The notes beneath the pieces were generated by a model. That model was not told the DNA's origin and searched no databases. It worked only from the letters and a program-made list of their open reading frames with translations. Shown piece after piece: positions 11,842-21,611 of a stretch of 64,000 nt of DNA (the stretch's first letter is position 1; each line of letters starts with the position of its first letter). Source of the DNA: Zeus faber. Taxonomy: Eukaryota; Chordata; Actinopteri; Zeiformes; Zeidae. The position numbers and the translations under genes are program-made. The stretch lies in NCBI GenBank assembly GCA_960531495.1, contig OY482851.1, positions 11,535,329 to 11,599,328 on the forward strand. The letters are read 5' to 3'.

Positions 11842-12036
11842 TCAGGGCTTCAAACAAGGTATCATTTGTGGGAGTCAAGCAAATCTCGTGCCCCGGCTGC
11901 CAGCTCGGCCCGATCGAGAGCTTCTGCCTCTTCTTTCCTCATCATCCATAACAACACGGAGACGATGTTTTCACAGAGAAGTGACATTTCCTGCTTCTGG
12001 TGTTTTATTTGTTGTTGATTCCTTAAAACGTTGTTT

Positions 12037-12050
12037 CGGAAGTGACGTCA
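12037..12050 (+). promoter_or_regulatory. ETS-CRE composite site CGGAAGTGACGTCA
   Basis: The 14-base composite is a known arrangement in vertebrate promoters of broadly expressed genes. The CRE half is also preserved in the inverted copy at 8304-8311. Promoter activity is inferred only. Confidence 0.4.
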
Positions 12051-12274
12051 GCTCTTCTCTTCGTGCAACAGTCTTTTATCACACGAAGAAGACCCAGGTG
12101 CTGTCAGGGTTCATTTATAACCTTATTTTATCCAAACGGTTTCACATTCTGACTTGACACACACGCTGGGAATATGGAAGGATGATCTTGATCTGCGTGT
12201 CTGCATTAGCGGGAGCCGTAAGATCGCCATTTTGCGCTGTTTTGCGAGTGGGTGAGTAACTTCCCTGTGTAATG

Positions 12275-12502
12275 GGGGATGGTAGCTCAGGCGGTAGAGC
12301 TGGTGGTCTAGTGATCTAAAGCTTGCTGGTTCGATCCCAGGCTCCTCCTGCTAGCATGCTGTAGTGTCCTTGAGCAAGACACTTAACCCCTAATTGCTCC
12401 TGATGGCTGCGTCCGTCGGTGTTTGAATAATTGTAAGTCGCTTTGGATAAAAGCGTCTGCTAAATGACTAAATGTAAATGTAATGTAAATGTAAATGTAA
12501 TG
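12275..12502 (+). mobile_element. tRNA-derived SINE with TAATG target duplication
   Basis: The head has RNA polymerase III promoter boxes: A box in GATGGTAGCTCAGGCGG (about 12278-12294) and B box GGTTCGATCCC (12328-12338). The body continues with GTCCTTGAGCAAGACACTTA and ends with GTAAGTCGCTTTGGATAAAA, GCGTCTGCTAAATGACT and a tail of AAATGTAA/ATGTAA units, as in many teleost tRNA-derived SINEs. TAATG flanks it at 12270-12274 and 12498-12502. The empty site is visible in the inverted copy at 8211-8215, where the same sequence has one TAATG and no SINE. Folding as a functional tRNA is not expected. The exact family name is not assigned. Confidence 0.92.
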
Positions 12503-12720
12503 CTGGTGGATCACGTAGCCTCAATGTCTTAATATTAATCTAATATTATTGAACTCAATCTCAATAAGTTGAGCAATAGAAAACAACTCGAGGAACATAA
12601 ATCTGCTAAAATCTCATTTTTGACCAAATTTAGAATTGTTTGAATATAGATGTTTTTTCCGTTCAGCCAACAAGACAGCGCTGCGAAATGTGCCGGCTTA
12701 GTGTGCTGTACACAAATGTA

Positions 12721-13654
12721 CATTTCTTGAATGTTAAGAGTCTAAGAATTATTTTCTTCCTCCATATTTACTATTTAAAAACTCAACTTGTTATAAAGCA
12801 CACACTCCACAACTCTGTGTGACCTGCAGTGAGTGCTATCTCAAAGACCAGCTGGACAGTCCACCGACGGTGAAAAGCTGCACTCTGTTGCCGAGCACAT
12901 AAGGGTCAGCTTTTTTTTTTTTTTTTTTTCTCTCTCTGCTCATTGGCAACAGTAAAGGAAGAAAAAAGCAAAAGTTATTTCAGTGAAGGCATATTGTAGG
13001 TGTTTTGTGTCCTGAACTGAGTGTGAAGTAGAAATTTCTGGCTGGCTCTGAGGCGCTTGGACTTTGTTTTTTTAATGCCTTTTGAAAAACGAAGGCCAAG
13101 GCCTACACACAGAGAGGTTGATGTTGTGTGTCACTCAAGGGCACATGAGCCAAGGGAGGAAGGAGTCAAAGATGTGGTTATCATGTGTTTTGATGGAGCC
13201 ACAGAAGGCTAAAGGGCCGGTGGTAGGATGCGATGCCCTCTGCCTCCTTTTGTCTGGTCAAATATTCTGACACTCAAAGACCCTGAGACTTCTAACTTCA
13301 AACCGCCTGCATTTCAAAAGAACCATTCCGACAGTCACTCAGTCTGTCAGTCAGTGCCTGTCAGTCAGTCACTTAGTCAATATAATGATTCTCTCTCCCT
13401 CTGCCTGACTCTCTTAACTCCACTGGCTTTTTCCTCAGTGCTTCTCATAAATGAATGACTGCATCTCTGTCTTTTCCAGGGGATATGATTGGATCGTAAG
13501 ATCTCACATTCTACCTACACACCTCATGTCTGCATCTCAAATGGTACACCCCAAAAGCAGTAGTGAGGCAGTTCCTGAGGTCAAATTATATTAGAACTAG
13601 TGACCTTCTGTCACCTTTGGAATGCAGGGTGTTTGTAGTGTTTGTTGTTTGGCA
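12721..13654. other. Unassigned sequence
   Basis: Mixed DNA with a poly(T) run (12911-12929) and a TCAGTCAG-rich stretch near 13333-13380. No gene supported. Confidence 0.45.
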
Positions 13655-13735
13655 ATTTGTTTGTGTGTGTGCACATGCATGTACAGGTTCAGAATTCCCC
13701 TATTGTGTTTGCTATTTGTTTGTGTGTGTGAGTGC
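13655..13735 (+). repeat. 59-bp tandem duplication, left unit and split second unit
   Basis: Unit 1 (13655-13713) runs from ATTTGTTTGTGTGTGTG through GTTCAGAATTCCCC to TATTGTGTTTGCT. Unit 2 begins at 13714 with the same ATTTGTTTGTGTGTGTG, is interrupted at 13735, and resumes at about 14690 with TGTGCATGGATGTAC, GTTCAGAATGCCCC and TATTGTGTTT. The hAT-like element therefore sits inside the second unit. Confidence 0.85.
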
Positions 13736-14690
13736 CTTGGGGCTGAACGATTAATCAAATTCATACTAACATCGCAGTTTATAGAACGCAATTTTCAAAT
13801 CGCAAAGGTTGCGATTTTTTATGTTACACAATCCAACCAATAGCGCCGTCCAGGGCCGGCTCTTCCTAAAGGCCAGATAGGTGGCTGCCTAGCGCGCCAT
13901 CCCGAGGGGGGCGATCTGTGTCACTCTCTGACGGTTGCGAAGATGCCTGTGGAATGCAACAAGTGTGTATAGAAAGATCCCTGCTAATGGGGACACATCT
14001 CCGTGACTCTCTTATCATCCCCGCCTATAGCGATTGTTTCAATGGAACCTCTGTTGAGGCCCGGTGCCCTGGCCCGGGCCGCAGTGTGTTGTGCGGGGCG
14101 TGTGCTGCTGGCGTTGCCCGGCACACCTGTAGAGTCGGTACAGAGCCTCTTCCAGAACACTACGTTTTTTCGTATTTTTTACCTCTTTTTAAATTTAATG
14201 ATCACAAAGCTGTCCCTGAGCACATGGAGTGGCGCTCTGTGTATGGATGTATGCACGCAACATTTTGATAAAAAGAAAAAAATAATGTTTTGCTGAAACA
14301 CTGCATATTTTTTCAAAGTTAATTTTCAGGTTCTAACAAATAAAAGGCTTGAAGTTAAATCAATCCGTTAATATTCCACTGTGATTGAAGGTTTTTCTTT
14401 TTACAATTCAATAGTTAAATAAAGATGTGGCATTCATATAATTTTATGCATAATTTATCTCATCTCATAACACAGTGGCCTGGTCTTCAGGAAACAGCAG
14501 TTTATATGTTGACTATCCAATGTTGTGTTGGTAATACTATAATGATGCAATGATTTATTACTTGTATTTAGTGAATAATACAGAGAGGTAAGGTAAGGTA
14601 CTTAAAAAAAAATTGCATACTAAATCTCAATCGCAATATTGGTTTAAATAGATCGGAATTCGATTAGTTTCCCAAATTGTTCAGCCCAAG
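13736..14690. mobile_element. hAT-like element, about 955 bp, non-autonomous
   Basis: The ends are inverted: CTTGGGGCTGAACGATTAAT on the left and a right end whose complement reads CTTGGGCTGAACAATTTGGG. Subterminal sequences on both sides contain ATCGCA/TGCGAT motifs (AATCGCAAAGGTTGCGATTT on the left, TCAATCGCAATATTGG on the right). A GGGCTG(A/C)A start is usual in hAT elements. No 8-bp duplication is clear; GTGAGTGC and TGTGCATG are at best a decayed pair. There is no transposase frame. At 13851 a CCAGGGCCGGCTC... segment with GGTGGCTGCCTAGCGCGCC looks like part of another common fish repeat nested inside. Confidence 0.72.
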
Positions 14691-14733
14691 TGTGCATGGA
14701 TGTACTTGTTCAGAATGCCCCTATTGTGTTTTA
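14690..14733 (+). repeat. Remainder of the split 59-bp unit
   Basis: Right part of tandem unit 2 (see 13655). It matches unit 1 over about 44 bp with a few substitutions. Confidence 0.82.
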
Positions 14734-15140
14734 TTCACAAGAGCCAATCTAAGTAATGAATGCAGTGAGCAGGAGTATGAGGGAGTAAGTTAGAGACAGA
14801 GAGAGAAAGAGAGAGCATGGCACAGCGTTGGCTGAGAGAGAGAGCACAGCATCCAAATTATAATACAAATCATATCAAGTCAAATAAAAGAAGCTGAGAT
14901 TTACTAGTTTCATTTCACATCCACAGATTCTTCAGTTTAATAGGTCAGCTGGGAGAGAGAGCTAGGGAGGGGGGGGATTGTGTGGGTGAAATGGCAAGTG
15001 TGTCATCCCAGCCTCCTAGGCCTCAGCCCACTAGCTGGCAATAGAACAATGTTGTGCTGGAGGCGTCCTTTATTGGGAAAGTTGAGCCATTAACCATACC
15101 GTCAAACCCCCTCGCCATTGCACTGTACATCCTGAGAATA
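14734..15140. other. Unassigned sequence with GA-rich patches
   Basis: GA-rich short runs at 14800-14850 and 14950-14980. No gene recognised. Confidence 0.4.
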
Positions 15141-15294
15141 TACATCATTCAGCCTCAACATTAAAACCACTTACAGGTGAAATGAATAACATTGCTCATC
15201 TCGTTCCAATGGCACCTGTCAAGGGATGGGATACAGTACATTAGACAGCAAGTGAACAGTCAGTTCTTGAAGTTGGTGTGTTGGAAGCAGGAAA

Positions 15295-16283
15295 ATGGTC
15301 AAGCGTAAGGATCTGAGCAACTTTGACAGGGACCAAATTGTCATGGCTAGACGACTGGGTCAGAGCATCTCTAAAACGACAGGTCTTGTGGGCTGTTCCC
15401 ACTATGCAGTGTTTACTAACTAGCAAGAGTGGTCCCAAGTCTTGTGGGCTGTTCCCGGTATGCAGTGTTTAGTAACTAGCAAGAGTGGTCCAAAGAAGGG
15501 CAACCGGTGAACCGGCGACAGGCTCATAGGTGCTCAAGGCTCACTGACGCATGTGGGGAGCGAAGTCTAGCCCATCTGGTCCGATCCTATTGAAGAGCTA
15601 CTGTAGCACAAATTTCTGAAAAATGAATGCTGGCTACGATATTAAGGTGTCAGAACACACAGTGCATCGTAGCTTGCTGTGTACGGGGCTGCGTGGCTGC
15701 AGACTGGTCACCTTGCCCATGCTGACCAAAATTGCCTACAGTGGGCACGTAAGTGTAAGAACTGGAACATGGAGCAATGGAAGAAGGTGGCCTGGTCTGA
15801 TGAATCATGTTTTCTTCTACATCATGTGGATGGCTGGGCGTGTGTGCATTGTTTACCTGGGTAGGAGATGGCACCAGGATGCACTATGGGAAGAAGGCAA
15901 GCCAACGGAGACAGTGTGATGCTCTGGGCAATGTTCTGCTGGGAAACCTTGGGTCCATGGCAACAGTATTCCCTGATGGCAGTGGCCTCTTTCAGCAGGA
16001 TAATGCACCCCGCCACACAGAAAAAAATGTTCAGGAATGGTTTGAGGAACAAGTCAAAGGGTTCAAGGTTTTCACTTGTCCTCCGAATTCCGCAGATCTT
16101 AATCAGATAGACCATCTGTGGGATGTGCTGGAACGACAAGCCCAATCCATGGAGGCTCCACCTCACAACTTCCAGGACTTAAAGGATCAGCTGCTAATGT
16201 CTTGGTGCCAGATACCACAGGACACCTTCAGAGGTCTTGTGGAGTCCATGTCTCGACGGGTCAGAGCTGTTTTGGCAGCATGA
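15295..16283 (+). pseudogene. Dead Tc1 transposase
   Basis: It starts [20 protein letters not shown], the helix-turn-helix DNA-binding region that recognises the terminal repeats. A 56-bp tandem duplication (15384-15439 and 15440-15495) with a stop codon then shifts the frame. The catalytic core is spread over several frames: WSDES (first Asp, about 15800), QQDNAPRHTEKNVQEWFEEQ (second Asp, about 15995-16055) and NSADLNQIDHLWDVLERQ (about 16087-16140). In the last motif the usual catalytic Glu of Tc1 (PIEHLWD) is Asp, and the Pro before it is Gln. About 73 bp seen in the 34-kb copy (35735-35820 region) are missing near 15955. It ends in RAVLAA. The copy cannot be active. Confidence 0.93.
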
Positions 16284-16892
16284 GGGGGGACCTACAAAAT
16301 ATTAGGCAGGTTTATTCATTTTTATATTTTTTATTTAAAACCTGTGCTGTCAGCATGCTTAGCATACAACACAGAGTATTTATATACCATTGCATCTAGG
16401 ACAGAGTTAATCTGTGGAGTTCAACTTCTCAACCTGCAATGCAGCCCTTTTTTATTGTTTAATCATCAAGAACTGCTGCAATCACTCTGTCCTGTGGATG
16501 ACCTGTAGGATGACAAAAGCACAGCTCTTTTGTTACACAAGTACATCACAAATCCCCCTCTTTGGACGATCTTACCATGGTTTGGTTTATAAACAACTAA
16601 TCATGATATCTTTTCCAAGAGGGGGAGAATCACCACGAGTGAGACAAATAAACATAGAAACAAACAGCAACATCAATCTGGAAAAACAGAAACAAAGAAA
16701 CATCAGACAACAATATGTATCGACCAGACATAATTAAGTCCAGGAAAATTGGAACAGCAATTCAGCACATGGCCTCTTCCTGTGATACCTACGGCAGTAA
16801 ATGAGTGCGAAGAGGAAAAGGTTGTAATCAGGATGGTGTTGGGGGCTGTGTTCAAAGCAGGTGCTGGTGGTGTGTGTGTGCTCCTGCGTTGA

Positions 16893-16895
<3 letters not shown>

Positions 16896-16927
<32 letters not shown>
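16896..16927 (+). repeat. (TG)n microsatellite
   Basis: About 32 bp of TG dinucleotides inside the insertion. Confidence 0.95.
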
Positions 16928-16929
<2 letters not shown>

Positions 16930-17817
16930 ATGTGTCCACCAGTGAGTCCACGGGAATTGTCCCAATTAGTTCTGGTGTATGAGGTCGGAATTATATCATT
17001 GTCCCTCCAAGCAGCGGAAAAGGCCCCGCAGCCACCCCTGAGTTCCACGGCTGTATTGACACTCTACAACCGCAGGAAAGCCCGGAGCACCATTCCCTGC
17101 AGCCACAGAAGACCCTCAGCCCCCAGAGAAGCCTTGAGCCCGCAGACACACTGCCCCGAGGAGCATAAACCAGTCCCAGAGAGCACAAAGAGACCCTGCA
17201 CCCCTGAAGCACACATATACAACAATACCAGGGTGCAGAACCTGGGCCGCGGGCACCAGGCCAAGAGCAGGGCCCCCGTACCCACCAATGACCCACAATA
17301 CCGCAACCGGCTAGATGCCCCACCCGGGCCACACGTCCCGAGCACCGAACCACATAGACGAGTGTGCATGGCACAGGACACTCCGATGTCAGCTCCCCCT
17401 GCAGCCAGGCAGGGAAGCCAGGCAGCGGGATCAAGGCCAACAGCCGGCTCCCCCACCGCAACCCACGACGGCGAGCAGCCTCCAAGGGGCCCTGGAAAGC
17501 ACCCTGCGGTGCTCTGCGCAGCAAGGACGGGTTGCAGCAGGCCAGAAACCACCTGGGGCAAACCACCAGGACCTCAACCCAGCCAGCAGGGGCCCCACAT
17601 GGTCGCCCCCCTGGCCAACAACTCCCCCATGCAACCCACCAACGCCCTGCCACCCCGGAAATCCCAGCGCTCAACGTCTGCTGTTGGTAGATGTAGTTAA
17701 AATTGTGGGGCGTCGGGGGTGTGAGTCCTCCAAGAATGTCGATTCAGAATCCCTCTCACCTTTCCTGCCCGCAGACCCTGGTCTGGTGGAGTGTTGTTTG
17801 GAGTAAGAGTGTTGTTT

Positions 17818-18026
<209 letters not shown>

Positions 18027-18258
18027 CTAAGCTAATATGAGTGGTGTTAAAAATGGAGCATAGACATGACGCACGCCAAGGCAGGAGTGTCACAGGAGTG
18101 GGACAGGAGTGTGACGGGCAAGATCGCAGCCGCCAGCCACACCCCTGCCCACATAGCTCACACCCCACCTGGAAACCCTAGGCCTATTGTGTGGTGTATG
18201 TACTGAGTTCTGGCTCTGGGAGAAGCAGGTGGTTTTAATGTTGTGGCTGATCGTTGTA

Positions 18259-19878
18259 AATAAAAAAAATGCTGATATCTGCGTTGTGAATACTGTCTAA
18301 TACGATAAAGTCGAAGACTTTAAGATTGCCATGACTCAATACGTTTACGGTCATGACTTTGTCAAGTGGCCGTGTTAATCAGCACTAAAATGGGCGCGAA
18401 TAGGGTGACGGTGCTCTACTGCATGCAGTATAGTGTGTGAGCTACTGCGTGTCTGTGTGCGCACATTGTCTGAACGTACAGTGAGGCATGGTCCGGGTAA
18501 TTCCCTCATAAACCGATTTCAAAGGTCGAAGCTATTGATAGCGAGCATCAAACCAGTATTTCCAACCAATAAGTCTTCTGCACGTGCAAGAGAACAATTT
18601 CTTGTTTTTGGGTACTTGAACTTAAAGCACAGTGACATCTGACTAGACAGAAACAGTGTGCATTTAAGAATGTTATCAACAAATGTCTTCAATGCTGAGG
18701 GAAGTTGATGAATATGAAGGTGGTTTTGCATTGTCTTTGTTTTACAAGTAGCTACACTTTCAACGACAATTGCTCGTTGAATTTGTGAAGCCCCCAACTG
18801 TGTGAAGTGAAATAGCCCTGTTATAAGCACTAAATTTTGTGCATACTGTGTGTGTGTGGTGCGTACATCTTTATGTACAATATAGTCCCATCGGGAGGGG
18901 GTGTAGGTGGACATGGGGCAGGGGGCGGATCAGCATCCGTCTACATGACGGCAATGACAAGCAATTCAGCTACCGTGTCTCTCCACTGACACTGGACTCA
19001 ATCATTCTCACAGAAATGCCGACATGCATTCATGTCCATGGTTCATACTGCCGATGAACCATGGACGGATGGACTCTCCCCAGGGCAGGTCTGGGAGGCA
19101 TGTGACCTCAAAGTAACGTAACGGCAAATAGCTCTACCTCCAAAATACTCCCCGTGATGTCGTGTTTCTCTTGAGTTACACGTGGAACAAAAGGTTTAAT
19201 GGACGATTTGAAACCAAGATCTTATCTGCTTATTGCCTCATTAGGCAGTGATCAATGAACAACAGAGTTGTTTTTCTTGAAACGGGTTAATGATCCCGTG
19301 GAGATAAAGGGAGATAATAGGCATTTGAGAAGAGGAGAGGGGATATAAGTGAGGCAGATTGAGACAAAATGAGTGGAAGAGACAGGAAGGTGAAGCTGAT
19401 TGTTGTCTGTTGGCAGGAAGTGAGCTGGTCCACATTATAATGTGAGATAACACGATATTAGATCACAAATTAGTATTTCTTAAGTAATAATTCTTTATCA
19501 CTTCCTCGTTATCTTTTTAAATACCTTTTAAACCTAAAACCTGTTTTTCCTTTGAGGTCCCCGAGGATCTATCTAATGACCGTCTTCTACACATAGTCCT
19601 GGACCGGTCATATTTTGGACTTTTGTGTTTTACAAGTTTAAAGCAAATTTCACAATAAATAGTCTCCACACACGACTGTTACACAGAAACAAAATACTAA
19701 GTGCCTTGGAGGGACATGGTGGGGGGACTAAAAGACTTTTCGAAAAGCCTTTTAGTTCGACTTCCCTCATTAATATATTCTAACACTCATTGGTTGTGAT
19801 GGGAGTTGAAGGGAAGAAACGATCCCATGAGATGTCTGTCTGCTTTCTGTTATTTGTCATACTTTAAATTCCTTGAAA
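18259..19878. other. Unassigned single-copy-like DNA
   Basis: High-complexity DNA with no gene evidence; it contains the 13-bp hairpin at 19034. Confidence 0.45.
19034..19066. repeat. Perfect 13-bp hairpin
   Basis: Arms GTCCATGGTTCAT and ATGAACCATGGAC with a 7-nt loop. Too short for a microRNA precursor; possibly a relic of an inverted duplication. Confidence 0.85.
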
Positions 19879-19886
19879 GTGTGTGT

Positions 19887-19917
<31 letters not shown>

Positions 19918-19974
19918 GTGTTCTACCATGGTGTATAAATCTGGGTCAGTGTGCTTCTTCCTGTCCTGTGGGAG

Positions 19975-20019
<45 letters not shown>
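19879..20019 (+). repeat. (GT)n-(G)n and (TC)n tracts
   Basis: GT dinucleotides (19879-19900) change abruptly into a run of 18 G. A (TC)n tract follows at 19981-20019. Confidence 0.95.
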
Positions 20020-20908
<889 letters not shown>

Positions 20909-21611
20909 TAGGGATGCGATGGTAGGCGGTATGTTGCTGAAACAGTTCGGTACGCCCCCTATGGTTCAACACGCTCGCGTGGACCGCGGTATTACGACAT
21001 CACGGTAGAAGTCCACTGGACACGTTGGTGCCGCGACGTGCATGCTTCCCATTGAGTCCACTGTTGACGCTCCAGTGGCCACGTCAGCCCAGCGCAGCCG
21101 CGCAGCATTTCTTTATTTTCTCATCACCGCGTGCGCCTTTTCGATGGAAACACAAGATAATACTACAAAGTAATGTGTTTGTAAAGAGTGCAGTCCATTT
21201 AAATGTGTTTTACATGAGTCTGCATTGTATCAGAGACCTAGAGCTGCTGTCGGATTTGCTTATTGTTTAACATACAAAAAAACAAACATATATTACAACT
21301 ACCCCTGGTTGAGGTGTCCAGTCGGAAAAGAACCCCCCTGAGATGGCCATGTCCCTTTTTATTACGAACTTATTTGTTCTTTGCCTCTCTTTTTTACAAC
21401 CCACCAGTGAATTTGAACCTCCATCCCCCCCTCCCCCCACAGTCATACACACAGAGTGTTACACTAGTTATTCATGGCAGATTACTATACACACATTATT
21501 TACACCTTTTAATTATCGTCTTTTTAAATTATACTGAAACTGTACCGTTACCGTGGCCCAAAAACCCTGATACATACTGAACCGTGGCCCCGCTGTACCG
21601 TTCCATCCCTG
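20909..21611. mobile_element. Non-autonomous hAT-type element with near-perfect TSD
   Basis: It starts TAGGGATGCGATGGTAGGCG and ends GTACCGTTCCATCCCTG. The ends are inverted (TAGGGATG versus CAGGGATGGAACGGTAC). The flanks are CTGGATAT (20901-20908) and CTAGATAT (21612-21619), an 8-bp duplication with one substitution. The 703-bp body has subterminal GAACCGTGGCCC-like motifs and no transposase frame. The ends differ from the GTTAAC-type elements at 6.0 and 24.65 kb, so this is a separate hAT subfamily. Confidence 0.87.

Larger units (their letters stand above)
11755..12720 (+). repeat. Inverted element, copy 2 (carries a SINE)
   Basis: Plus-strand counterpart of 8000-8940. Blocks in order: GGGTCACATTT, a palindrome at 11805-11841, ATCCATAACAACAC, TTAAAACGTTGTTT, CGGAAGTGACGTCAGC (12037-12052), GATGATCTTGATCTGCGTGT (12181), CGTAAGATCGCC, GGGTGAGTAA (donor-like, GT at 12252), SINE, GGTGGATCACGTAGCCTC, GAAAACAACTYGAGGAACAT, a pyrimidine tract ending TTCAG (12666, acceptor-like), then GCGAAATG. 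About 110 bp between 12052 and 12175 are absent from copy 1. The conserved order CRE - donor - acceptor - ATG is what a promoter with a spliced first exon would look like, but no protein is recognisable after the ATG. Confidence 0.7.

Noticed and set aside
12275-12345. A functional tRNA gene
   Set aside because: A and B boxes are present, but the sequence does not close an acceptor stem and continues into a SINE body and tail.
16861-17700. 279-codon plus-strand frame and 227-codon minus-strand frame
   Set aside because: Both lie in a C-rich segment with biased composition, overlap each other, contain (TG)n-derived Cys-Val at one end, and show no domain. Kept only as part of an unclassified insertion.
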